Below, one piece after another: positions 7,237-15,051 of a stretch of 56,051 nucleotides of DNA. Numbering within the stretch: the stretch's first letter is position 1; the number at the start of each line of letters is the position of its first letter. Source of the DNA: Pelosinus propionicus DSM 13327. GTDB taxonomy: Bacteria; Bacillota; Negativicutes; DSM-13327. The position numbers were made by a program, and so were the translations under genes. The stretch covers positions 1 to 56,051 of the forward strand of contig NZ_FOTS01000034.1 in assembly GCF_900114615.1 (NCBI RefSeq). The letters run 5' to 3'. Below the pieces are notes generated by a model that saw only the letters and a list, made by a program, of their open reading frames with translations, made no database searches and was not told where the DNA came from.

Positions 7237-8949
7237 TTATTTTTTATCGAGCACGCATTCATTTCCATTTAATTTTTGACAGGTGCTGCAATGAGTTTTA
7301 TTAATATGTTCAAGTGCATAGGCAATTGCATGATTGGTGTGAGGAAAGAAATGGTCTTGTCCAACCTGAGCATAAAGACCTGTTTTTTTCATTTTTTTCT
7401 CCGGCTGTTCATTTAAACCCGACATTAAGACGGTGATGCCTTTTTTTTGGATATTTTCTACGATCATGCGTAAATGGTTTTCACCCGTAATGTCCATAAT
7501 GGGGACTCGACTCATGCGCAGTATAATAATTTTAGGGTCATAATGAATTGTACTCATAATGCTTTCCGAAAACATTTGGGCAGCACCAAAAAATAAAGGA
7601 CCTTCGATACTAAAAATGCTGATTTGGGAACAATCATAGGTATGAAGTGCATTTTGGTCTGCGATATCAATTAAATGGTTCTCGTGATCGGGTACAACTT
7701 GTGTTACGACCATGATTTCACTCATTCGTTTCACGAATAGCATCATAGTAAGCAATAAACCGATTTCCACAGCTACCGTTAAGTTTGCAAATACGGTCAG
7801 GAAGAAGGTAATCAGTAAAACTCCGGTGCTTAAGGATTTGACCTTTGCAATGCTAATAAAGGCTTGATGCTGACTCATATTATAAGAAACAACCATTAAA
7901 ACAGGAGCCATGCTTGCTAATGGAATAAGTCCTGCATAGGGTGCAAGAGCGAGCATGGTAAGGAGTACAAAGACGGCGGAAATTACAACAGAGTATCGTG
8001 TTGCCGCGCCAGATTTAATATTGGTTGCTGTACGGGCAATGGCACCTGTGGCTGGGATTCCGCCAAATAAGGGAATCACCATATTGGCGAGTCCTTGTCC
8101 TAGTAATTCGCGATTACTGTTATGATGTGTGCCAGTCAGACCATCGGCTACAACAGCAGATAATAAGGATTCAATGGCACCTAATATGGCTATTGTAAGA
8201 GCTGGCTGAAGCAGCAGTTGTATTTTATCTAGTGTAATGTCAGGAAATTGCATATGAGGTAAACCGCTAGGTATCCCGCCAAAAGCAGAAGCGATAGTAA
8301 TTACATCGTTTGGAAAGAATAGAGTTGCGATTATTGTTGATAGGATGAGTCCAACTAGAGAACCAGGTACTTTTGGTAAAAAACGAGGTGTTGTGAGAAT
8401 TACTGCTAAGCAAATGAATGCTGTTAATGTACTATAAAGATTTATTGTATCAAAATGGGTCATGATTTCCTGCATGTTAAGTAAAAAGCTTTCATGTCGC
8501 TCAAGTCCGGTTAAGCCAAAGAAGTTGGAAATTTGACCGGCAAAAATGTTGACAGCAATACCGGCAGTAAAACCGATGGTAACAGAGCGAGGAATGAATT
8601 TAATGAGAGATCCCATATCTAAAAGTCCCATGATAACAAGAATAATTCCGGATAAGAATCCTGCTATCAAAAGGTTATCAAATCCATAGGTGAGTACAAT
8701 GGAGAGTAAGATAGGGATGAAAGCACCCGTAGGGCCAGCAACTTGATATCGGCTTCCACCAAATAAAGCGACTAGGCAAGCTGCAATAATTGTGGTATAA
8801 ATACCATTCTCAGGATTGGCACCAGAAGCAATTGCAAAAGCCATTGCTAAAGGGAGAGAAATTACACCTACCGTCAGCCCTGCTAATAAATCTTTCTTAA
8901 AAAATCTAGTTAAATAACGCTTGAGTGGAACTCTAATAGCACGTGTCAT
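7237..8949 (-). CDS. SulP-family anion permease with STAS domain
   Basis: 570 residues. Ten or more membrane segments come first (about 20-410, with GVISLPLAMAFAIASG and the signature loop GGIPATGAIARTATN). A cytoplasmic STAS domain follows (about 435-545), as in SulP/SLC26 transporters of sulfate, bicarbonate or other anions. The tail ends in a small cysteine cluster (HCSTCQKLNGNEC), unusual for the family and possibly redox- or metal-sensitive. Start ATG with AAAGGGG upstream. A divergent ArsR-type gene and two dyads in the shared promoter region suggest local control. The substrate is not determinable. Confidence 0.88.
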   Translation of the reverse strand: MTRAIRVPLKRYLTRFFKKDLLAGLTVGVISLPLAMAFAIASGANPENGIYTTIIAACLVALFGGSRYQVAGPTGAFIPILLSIVLTYGFDNLLIAGFLSGIILVIMGLLDMGSLIKFIPRSVTIGFTAGIAVNIFAGQISNFFGLTGLERHESFLLNMQEIMTHFDTINLYSTLTAFICLAVILTTPRFLPKVPGSLVGLILSTIIATLFFPNDVITIASAFGGIPSGLPHMQFPDITLDKIQLLLQPALTIAILGAIESLLSAVVADGLTGTHHNSNRELLGQGLANMVIPLFGGIPATGAIARTATNIKSGAATRYSVVISAVFVLLTMLALAPYAGLIPLASMAPVLMVVSYNMSQHQAFISIAKVKSLSTGVLLITFFLTVFANLTVAVEIGLLLTMMLFVKRMSEIMVVTQVVPDHENHLIDIADQNALHTYDCSQISIFSIEGPLFFGAAQMFSESIMSTIHYDPKIIILRMSRVPIMDITGENHLRMIVENIQKKGITVLMSGLNEQPEKKMKKTGLYAQVGQDHFFPHTNHAIAYALEHINKTHCSTCQKLNGNECVLDKK

Positions 8950-9036
8950 GTAAATCCCCTTTCAGTCCGAAAACAATATGTTCATTATTATACACCTCTA
9001 TATAGGAAATGTGAAACATTATTATGTTGAAATATA

Positions 9037-9082
9037 GATAACTATATAGTATCATATATTCAATAAATGCTATATAGTTATC
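9037..9082. promoter_or_regulatory. Paired ArsR-type operator between sulP and arsR-like gene
   Basis: GATAACTATATAG (9037-9049) and its exact inverse CTATATAGTTATC (9070-9082) flank 20 bp. Each half contains the self-complementary core CTATATAG. Location in the divergent promoter region and AT-rich symmetry fit ArsR/SmtB-type operators. Confidence 0.55.
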
Positions 9083-9155
9083 TTTGAGTTATTAATCAAT
9101 AGGTTATTATTATGAAATGTGGACAGAAGAGGTTCTGGTCTAAAAGGAGCAACGT

Positions 9156-9491
9156 ATGAATAGAGAAATTCAAGAGTTTAAGGCTGAATTTTTTAAAGCC
9201 TTATCTCATCCATTGCGAATTAATATTTTAGAGATACTGAGTGATGGTGATAAGAATGTCAATGAGCTGCAGTCTCTGTGTGGTGTTGGGGGAGCTGTTA
9301 TTTCCCAGCAATTAGCGATTCTTCGAAATAAAAACATTGTTAAAACTCGCAAAGACGGGACACGAGTATCGTATTCACTGCAAGATCCTATGATTCGAGA
9401 ACTGTTGGTGATAGCGCGCCAAATTTTTAATAATCATTTGGTTAATACGATTAGCAAGTTTGATCGCTTTCAGATGGAGTCAAAGTCTTAA
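9156..9491 (+). CDS. ArsR/SmtB-family regulator
   Basis: 111 residues with the winged-helix core of ArsR proteins: FKALSHPLRINILEILSDG, then a recognition helix around GGAVISQQLAILRNKNIV and a wing with RKDGTRVSYSL. The family's classical ELCVCD metal motif is replaced by QSLCGVG, leaving one cysteine, so the signal may be redox or sulfur chemistry rather than a metal. Start ATG with AAAGGAG. It is divergent from the SulP permease and probably controls it and itself through the dyads at 9037-9082. Confidence 0.85.
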   Translation: MNREIQEFKAEFFKALSHPLRINILEILSDGDKNVNELQSLCGVGGAVISQQLAILRNKNIVKTRKDGTRVSYSLQDPMIRELLVIARQIFNNHLVNTISKFDRFQMESKS

Positions 9492-9552
9492 TAGAAAAAT
9501 TAATTCGTTATAAACATTATGTTGATGTATAATAATGTAAGACGGCAAGAAG

Positions 9553-9584
9553 AATCCTGCAAAGTAGTTTAACTTTGCAGGATT
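9553..9584. terminator. Hairpin of the TCCTGCAAAG family after the arsR-like gene
   Basis: AATCCTGCAAAGT and ACTTTGCAGGATT pair perfectly over a 6-nt loop. There is no clear T-run, so termination efficiency is uncertain. The arms belong to a hairpin family repeated in this window. Confidence 0.5.
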
Positions 9585-9663
9585 GAATATTTCACAGTAA
9601 AAAAGAACGGTATCGTTTTCTTGATTTCATGTACGATATTGCGTTGTCTAAAAGGGGTTATTC

Positions 9664-10839
9664 ATGTCTAGTTTATTTCATATTTTTAAGAATAGGCAAT
9701 TTCAAAGTATAGCAATTTCTCATTTCAATACAATCCTTGGTACTTCTTTACTTGTTCCTGTATTACCTGTTTTTTTACACAATAGCGGATTAAGTGAGAC
9801 GCAAATCGGGATTATTATGGGTGCTACGGCAATGAGTGCTCTTATTATAAGGCCGTGGATCGGCTTTCAGGTGGATACTAGAGGAAGTCGACCGGTGATT
9901 TTGCTTGGACAATTCGTACTTATTTTATCAACGATTGGATATTGGTGGGCGAACAGTTTTTTAGGATTTTTTGTGTTGCGATTTCTTTACGGTATTGGAC
10001 AGGCATTTTATGGTACAGGCGCAGTCACTTTTGCCAGCAGTATCGGATCTGGAGAAAGTAATTCCAACTCGATTGCCATGTATACGTTAACTACCATGTG
10101 TGGTCTTGGTCTTAGTATGAGCATGGCTCAAGTAGCTTTTGATAATGTTGGTTTCAATGTTCTTGTTGGCATTAGTGTTATTTTAATTGGAATTGCTTTT
10201 AATGTGATGAAGTGGCGTACTCAGCCAATTCAGTTATCTGTGAGAAATGTTGATCGAGTACCATTTATGGATGTACTAAAATCGAATGTTGTTTTTGCAT
10301 CGACTCTTTCTCAATTTGCAACAAGTTTTGCTTTTAGTGCAGCCCTAACCTTCATTCCACTTGCTGCGATTGATAAAGGGGTTAATTTCTACTCTCTTTT
10401 CTTTATTGCTTTTGCCATTTCAGTGGTCTTTTCCCGAGTTTTTGTGCAAAAAATTAGTCATATTTTAGGACTAGTAAAAGCAACAATATACGCGAGCATC
10501 ACGATGCTGCTGGGGATTGTACTGCTAATGATTACAATTTCACCTATGATACTGGTGCTTTCAGGTTTTTTATTTGGACTGGGATTTGGTGTGGTTTATC
10601 CTACCTTAGTTTTACTTTTAGTAGAGCGAATTCAGCAAACCAATCGAGGAACCGCTCTAGGAATTATGATTGCAGCCGGTGATATTGGAACGGCTCTTTC
10701 TGCTGCTATATTAGGCGGTGTAGCTGAACATCTGGGATATTTCGTCTTATTTTCAACGACAGCATTACTAGTGGCGATATGTACCTATTCTTTTTATTCC
10801 ATATTGGTTAAAAGTGATGCTAAAAGTAGTGATAATTGA
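9664..10839 (+). CDS. Major facilitator superfamily transporter (drug:H+ antiporter type)
   Basis: 391 residues with about twelve predicted membrane segments. The MFS motif region between segments 2 and 3 reads RPWIGFQVDTRGSRPVILLG, close to the GxLaDrxGrkxxl signature. Likely a proton-driven exporter of small molecules. Start ATG has AAAGGGG upstream. It stands alone; neighbours give no substrate hint. Confidence 0.85.
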   Translation: MSSLFHIFKNRQFQSIAISHFNTILGTSLLVPVLPVFLHNSGLSETQIGIIMGATAMSALIIRPWIGFQVDTRGSRPVILLGQFVLILSTIGYWWANSFLGFFVLRFLYGIGQAFYGTGAVTFASSIGSGESNSNSIAMYTLTTMCGLGLSMSMAQVAFDNVGFNVLVGISVILIGIAFNVMKWRTQPIQLSVRNVDRVPFMDVLKSNVVFASTLSQFATSFAFSAALTFIPLAAIDKGVNFYSLFFIAFAISVVFSRVFVQKISHILGLVKATIYASITMLLGIVLLMITISPMILVLSGFLFGLGFGVVYPTLVLLLVERIQQTNRGTALGIMIAAGDIGTALSAAILGGVAEHLGYFVLFSTTALLVAICTYSFYSILVKSDAKSSDN

Positions 10840-10932
10840 TGATAATGTAGTATCGAATGAATCCTTAATTAAAAATACATAAAGCTTTCATACTACGGGA
10901 AAATTAGAATAAGTGCGAGGAGGTGTAATGTG

Positions 10933-11310
10933 ATGAATTTATTAAAATTTGGTGCGAAGATGTTTAGTAAGAACTCTTTTTGGTTATTGTTAGCTGGTGG
11001 TGCTGCTTTGGCGTTATTGTCAGATCGCCGTCATCTACGGTCTAGTGCAGTAAAGGTGACGAAAAAGGCTTTAATTGCCAAGGACGAAGTGAGAAATGCA
11101 GCAGCAAAAGTGAGTGCTAAAGCTTCTGATTTCATAGAAGAAGCACGTCAAAAGAGAGGTACTTCTTCTTGTCGCGGCGGCGCGACAAGAGAAAAAGGGC
11201 ATCGGATAGCCGTTGCTACGACAGCCAAGATATTGACATTCAAAGAGGCGGCACAAGCGGAATTTAAAAGTATTGTAGATGAGGCGAAAAGACGTCGTGC
11301 CATTCGCTAA
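10933..11310 (+). CDS. Small membrane-anchored helical protein of the ATPase cluster
   Basis: 125 residues. One hydrophobic segment near the N-terminus (FWLLLAGGAALALLS) is followed by a basic, alanine-rich amphipathic helix (HLRSSAVKVTKKALIAKDEV, then AAAKVSAKASDFIEEARQKR) and a second charged helix at the C-terminus. This resembles YtxH-like or DUF5132-like proteins. The same order, membrane segment then R-x-x-LR-x-x-AVK helix, occurs in the protein encoded at 13407-14039. I chose ATG 10933, seven bases behind GAGGAGGTG; GTG 10930 is the alternative. Function unknown; placement suggests a structural membrane role in the ATPase cluster. Confidence 0.7.
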   Translation: MNLLKFGAKMFSKNSFWLLLAGGAALALLSDRRHLRSSAVKVTKKALIAKDEVRNAAAKVSAKASDFIEEARQKRGTSSCRGGATREKGHRIAVATTAKILTFKEAAQAEFKSIVDEAKRRRAIR

Positions 11311-11360
11311 AAGTGGATATTATATGTTTTAGAGCGCATAATAACGCAGCTGCAGAAGTA

Positions 11361-11407
11361 CAGAAAAGGCTGAGAGAATTTTATTGAATTACTCTCAGCT
11401 TTTTCTG
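11361..11407. terminator. Bidirectional terminator between convergent genes
   Basis: CAGAAAAGGCTGAGAG and CTCTCAGCTTTTTCTG pair at 15 of 16 positions over an AT-rich loop. It has a T-run on the plus side and A-run on the other, serving the gene ending at 11310 and the one ending at 11421. Confidence 0.8.
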
Positions 11408-11420
11408 TTTCTGCGCTTTT

Positions 11421-12980
11421 TTATTGTGTTTTTATACTACTAGCGGTTGAAAATGCTTTCTTATCGAACAATGAGCAATTTGAATTCATAACGATTGCCA
11501 GCGTACCGATATTCAGCAGTAATCCTGCAGTTATTGGCGTAATGAAGGAAGTGGCAGCTAGCGCCACACCGGCTATATTGAAGGCCGCAGCAAAGGATAT
11601 GTTTTGGCGGATAACCTTATTCATATACCTGCTAAGATAGATGGCTTCAGCTACTTTTCGAGGATCATCATTAGCAATGACGATATCAGCAGTGTCAATT
11701 GCCTGCGCTGTTCCTTTTCTGCCCATCGCTATGGCAACATCGCTGGCAGCAAAAGCGCGAGAGTCATTTGTCCCGTCTCCGATCATAACAATCTTCTTTC
11801 CTAGGGATTGCAAATCGTTAATTGTTTTTACTATATCGTCAGGGGGCATAGCATGCCGGTTAGCACTACGATCACCCTTTATCACACGAACATCCTTGAT
11901 ACCTAAAGAATGCAGCTGGTCTATTCCTGTATAGCATTCATGTTCAAATAACACGGTATCAGCATCTCCTAGGTGTTCTAAAGCTCCAATCTGCTTTATA
12001 TAAATTCCTCTCTCGGCTGCTTGTCTGACAGCAGAATGTCTTGCTGCTTCTTTGGATAAGGAAATCGCAGCGGGGCACCCGGCAAGTAATATCGCGAGGC
12101 TTCGCATAAAGTTCCTAGTAAGAAGAAAGCTAATTCCTGAAACAGCGAAGGAATACCATATCATTCTTTCAGTCAATAAAGAGGATAAAGATTCTTTTTC
12201 TTTGTAATGCAGCAGTTTTTTTGCTGCAATCTGGTTACAATCAGAAAGCAGCTCATTTTCATGTACGGAGGTGGTGTTTTCTGCTTCTTTCTCTTTTTTT
12301 AGTGCTTGCAATTGCTTTCTCATTAGAAGATTCGAGATGCTTTTATGGGAATTTTCCTGCGCTGTTGTGCCAAGTAAGTAGGTTAATTGGACTAGCCAGA
12401 GCACAGACAACCCTGTAATGCTTTCTCGTATGGTAAGCAGTAGTAAGGTAGGCAGAAACAAAAGAAATTCATAGTTCATATTGTGTTTCTTTGCGGCAGT
12501 TTCAAAATGATTACGTAAGAGGGGGTAGCCGGCCATTAAAGTTGCAAGAGCAGCAAACGTGAAAATTTGTGGGGAAGAAGACCTTAGCGATTTCCCTGAA
12601 AAAAAGCGTTTGGCGATTAGTCCAACTAGAATAATACCGGTTGTTACGGCATAGGTCCCTGGTGATTTGATAAGCTCCGGGGAAAGATTACAACCCATTT
12701 TTACGCTCTTATGGATAGCAGACTTTTCGATTGAATAGCGCTGTTCTATTACTGAAATCAATGACTGAATTTCGGCGAGGCAAATATAAGTTGGATGAAA
12801 ATGAATGAGAGCTCGGCCTGTTAGTGGATTTGCTGTCACGGAATAAATAAATTTTTCTTTTACTAATTTTGTTGTTATATAGTGAGCAAAAGCCGGATTT
12901 TGCAAAAGTGATTTGATGGATATTCGTAATCGTCCTGACAATAAATTGTATTGGTTCGTTGTAAGATTAGCTGCTGTCAA
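11421..12980 (-). CDS. Degenerate P-type ATPase lacking the phosphorylation site
   Basis: About 519 residues, homologous along most of its length to the complete ATPase at 15052-17274, but catalytic parts are gone. Kept: an N-terminal GRLRI domain, several membrane segments, the membrane cysteine (Cys302, GCPAA instead of CPC), the hinge motif GDGTNDS (401-407) and the C-terminal membrane pair (NIGTLAIVMNSN). Lost: the A-domain TGE, the DKTGT motif (FEHEC at 345-349, Glu in place of Asp) and the whole N domain; only 55 residues separate the two P-domain motifs against about 200 in the active enzyme. I chose TTG 12980 because AAAGGAGG lies 10 bases upstream and it matches the partner's N-terminus; GTG 13142 would add 54 residues. 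The frame is intact, so selection for a non-catalytic role is likely. Confidence 0.85.
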   Translation of the reverse strand: MTAANLTTNQYNLLSGRLRISIKSLLQNPAFAHYITTKLVKEKFIYSVTANPLTGRALIHFHPTYICLAEIQSLISVIEQRYSIEKSAIHKSVKMGCNLSPELIKSPGTYAVTTGIILVGLIAKRFFSGKSLRSSSPQIFTFAALATLMAGYPLLRNHFETAAKKHNMNYEFLLFLPTLLLLTIRESITGLSVLWLVQLTYLLGTTAQENSHKSISNLLMRKQLQALKKEKEAENTTSVHENELLSDCNQIAAKKLLHYKEKESLSSLLTERMIWYSFAVSGISFLLTRNFMRSLAILLAGCPAAISLSKEAARHSAVRQAAERGIYIKQIGALEHLGDADTVLFEHECYTGIDQLHSLGIKDVRVIKGDRSANRHAMPPDDIVKTINDLQSLGKKIVMIGDGTNDSRAFAASDVAIAMGRKGTAQAIDTADIVIANDDPRKVAEAIYLSRYMNKVIRQNISFAAAFNIAGVALAATSFITPITAGLLLNIGTLAIVMNSNCSLFDKKAFSTASSIKTQ

Positions 12981-13148
12981 TGAAAAGTATCCTCCTTTGT
13001 GCTTACAATACTCTTTGGAAAACAACCAGGTATAGCCATTAATAGAAAAAGGAAGCTGAGACGCAGACCTCGAGATACGATCTACAGTAATGAAAGCAAC
13101 AACAGCAAGGAATGATTCCCTGCTGCTAATGTAAATCTGCACTGCTGG

Positions 13149-13385
13149 CTAAAAAAGCTTTAAACGCGCCCAGGAGATACCAGCAAGCAGATTGTCTTTT
13201 GATTCTTTACTTCTTTTTTTAATATAACCAAAAAACTGTCCCAAGAATTCTTCCCAAATGCGAATTACCTCTCCCTTTATTTCTGGTGAGTGATGTCTAA
13301 GTTCAATACTCATATCAATTGCTTCATGCAGTTCACGATTTGCATTTGTAATCTTCTGGCGTAACATTTCAATTGTAATAGCCAC
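13149..13385 (-). CDS. Small helical protein of unknown function
   Basis: 78 residues, predicted all-helical, no membrane segment: MAITIEMLRQKITNANRELH at the start and a basic C-terminal stretch (KKRSKESKDNLLAG). GTG start with AGGAGG five bases upstream, a strong site. It is the middle gene of the three-gene minus-strand run 14039-11421, 21 bp behind the upstream gene and a short gap before the degenerate ATPase. I do not recognise a family. Confidence 0.65.
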   Translation of the reverse strand: MAITIEMLRQKITNANRELHEAIDMSIELRHHSPEIKGEVIRIWEEFLGQFFGYIKKRSKESKDNLLAGISWARLKLF

Positions 13386-13406
13386 TTGTTCCTCCTGATA
13401 TATCGA

Positions 13407-14039
13407 TTAGCTAGGATCGGTCTTAGTAGTATCGAATGTTTCTTCACTAGCGTCTTCTAGATTATCATCAACTTCATCAAGTGAGTCTTTAAAACGTTCA
13501 AATTGAGCTTCGCTTACCAAATCTTCAATGTCTTCCCGTACACCGCTGAAAACTCCCTGTGCCTGTTCTGTTAATCCGATTACACCCTGTACCGCTTTTA
13601 CAGCTAAGGGGCGAAGTTTTTCTCTAACACTTGGCATCAAAGCGGCTGCGACGACAATGGCTCCTATCCAAAAGGTTACATTATGTCCAGTACGCATTTT
13701 AACTTCATGATTAAAGCAGCGTTTTCTTCTAGTTAAGCCATTCATTCCCGGGCCTGTTTCTACTAAATCTGTTAGTTCTGCTAATTCCAGCAGTTCCTTA
13801 CGTTCTTTGCGGATCATCTGCAGTAATGCTTTACGTGCATAGGGATCGGTAACTGTGTTTAATTTCTGTTCATATATACGTATGGCGGCTAATTTGGCTT
13901 CAAAAACCTGTTCAAGCCCTAAGGTCGTGTCCTCACAGCAAGTTTCCATAGCCCGCGCACGCAGGAGCTGCCCTCTGCTTTGTTTTACTTTAGATTTTAG
14001 CTCATATTCATTATAGGATCCTGTTTCGATATCGGACAT
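13407..14039 (-). CDS. Membrane protein with ferritin-like helical N-part and amphipathic tail
   Basis: 210 residues. The N-terminal half is helical (EAKLAAIRIYEQKLNTVTD, then ARKALLQMIRKERKELLEL), reminiscent of one helix pair of a ferritin-like domain, but lacking a clear ExxH pair. A single membrane segment (TFWIGAIVVAAALM, about 120-135) is followed by REKLRPLAVKAVQGVIGL and an acidic tail. The segment after the membrane helix resembles the protein at 10933-11310 and DUF5132/YtxH-like proteins. Start ATG with AAAGGTAGGG upstream. First gene of the minus-strand run, divergent from the Fur-box promoter. Confidence 0.65.
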   Translation of the reverse strand: MSDIETGSYNEYELKSKVKQSRGQLLRARAMETCCEDTTLGLEQVFEAKLAAIRIYEQKLNTVTDPYARKALLQMIRKERKELLELAELTDLVETGPGMNGLTRRKRCFNHEVKMRTGHNVTFWIGAIVVAAALMPSVREKLRPLAVKAVQGVIGLTEQAQGVFSGVREDIEDLVSEAQFERFKDSLDEVDDNLEDASEETFDTTKTDPS

Positions 14040-14143
14040 TATAACCCTACCTTTCTAAATTTATACGATGTAATCATTAGTATTGTTCCCATGTTTATCC
14101 ATGTTGTATACGTCTTTTTGATGAGATTTTTTGTAAGATCATA

Positions 14144-14202
14144 TTGACGGTGCATAATTTTCTATAGTATAATCAATAATAGTGATAATGATAATTGCTA
14201 TC
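14144..14202 (+). promoter_or_regulatory. Promoter and Fur box of the ATPase cluster
   Basis: TTGACG (14144-14149), an 18-bp spacer and TATAAT (14168-14173) form a promoter. Right behind it, GATAATGATAATTGCTATC (14184-14202) matches the 19-bp Fur consensus at 16 positions and would cover the transcription start region. The site also lies in the region shared with the divergent genes, so both directions may be iron-controlled. Confidence 0.75.
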
Positions 14203-14217
14203 ATCAGGAGGCGGATT

Positions 14218-14850
14218 ATGCCTATGTCAATATATATAAAACCAATTGAAGCATTGCAGCTTGAATGTATAAATGATATACGAGGGGAATTCTGTCAAAT
14301 ACGTTCCCAAATTTCTTCTTTAGAAATTCATACGTTAGCGGATTCTTTGTTTTGCCAAAGCTCTCTTGCGTGGCCTGCAATTTTACTGGAACTGCAAAAA
14401 GGAAGAATTTTAGATCGCCTTCTGAATAAGCTGAATGAAAAAGTGAAGGCTCATGGTTTTTCTTATGAGAGAAATTTAGCATTAAGAGGACCTTTTCCTG
14501 CTCTTTCTCTGAAATCCTTGCTGCCTGTAGTTCAAGAACATCGCTCTACATTGCGTGCTACTCGCTGTGTTGAATTCTTGGGCAATAAAGCGTGCAGCTA
14601 TTCTTTGAAATCGGTCACAAAAGGTATATTTCCTTTTCAGGTGGATGTAGCAACATTGGCCATGGAGACATTAGGTTGTTCCAGCAAACAGCAAATGAAA
14701 CAAGCAATGCTTGATCTTTCTGAACGTATCAAAGGACGTATTCTCAACTTTCTCTATGATTGGGAGAAATTAATCATTAAGCAAATTAGTGAACAGCTGA
14801 TAACCATTAAGCAAAATTCCTACTTGTTGCTTACGGAAGCAGCTGTATAA
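14218..14850 (+). CDS. Unknown helical protein, Fur-controlled
   Basis: 210 residues starting MPMSIYIKPIEALQ. Predicted mostly helical, with seven scattered cysteines and no clear membrane segment or signal peptide; no domain recognised. The start ATG 14218 is fixed by AGGAGG six bases upstream; a longer frame from GTG 14182 would start inside the Fur box and is unlikely. It is the first gene behind the Fur-box promoter and precedes the active P-type ATPase, separated from it by an attenuator-like region. Probably an accessory protein of the ATPase system; function unknown. Confidence 0.7.
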   Translation: MPMSIYIKPIEALQLECINDIRGEFCQIRSQISSLEIHTLADSLFCQSSLAWPAILLELQKGRILDRLLNKLNEKVKAHGFSYERNLALRGPFPALSLKSLLPVVQEHRSTLRATRCVEFLGNKACSYSLKSVTKGIFPFQVDVATLAMETLGCSSKQQMKQAMLDLSERIKGRILNFLYDWEKLIIKQISEQLITIKQNSYLLLTEAAV

Positions 14851-14877
14851 TAAAAAGTTGTATTCCATATAATACTT

Positions 14878-14934
14878 TCTAGTGGGTGCTAAACCTGCTA
14901 GACACTCTTAAATCCCAGTGTCTGGGATTTTTTT
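14878..14934 (+). promoter_or_regulatory. Attenuator-like hairpin array before the P-type ATPase
   Basis: Three hairpins compete: TCTAGTGGGT/ACCTGCTAGA (14878-14902), AGACACT/AGTGTCT (14900-14906 with 14917-14923), and a terminator AATCCCAG/CTGGGATT (14911-14929) followed by six T. The middle one shares bases with both others, so its formation would prevent the terminator. That is the geometry of a transcription attenuator; the signal, if any, is unknown. Confidence 0.5.
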
Positions 14935-15051
14935 GCGTTTATTTTTAGAAGGTATAAGATCGTAGAGAATGCAAAGAGGATAGTAAAGCAATGAAAATAC
15001 CAAGTGCGAGTGGCTTAGTTGGAAGTTCGATATCAAAGGGGGAAACGTTGT

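Noticed and set aside
12981-13142. 54-residue N-terminal extension of the degenerate ATPase (GTG 13142)
   Set aside because: No ribosome binding site at the GTG, and the extension has no counterpart in the active ATPase; AAAGGAGG before TTG 12980 fits better. Not fully excluded.
14182-14217. Longer N-terminus for the Fur-controlled 210-aa gene (GTG 14182)
   Set aside because: It would begin inside the Fur box and just behind the -10 element; AGGAGG upstream of ATG 14218 marks the real start.
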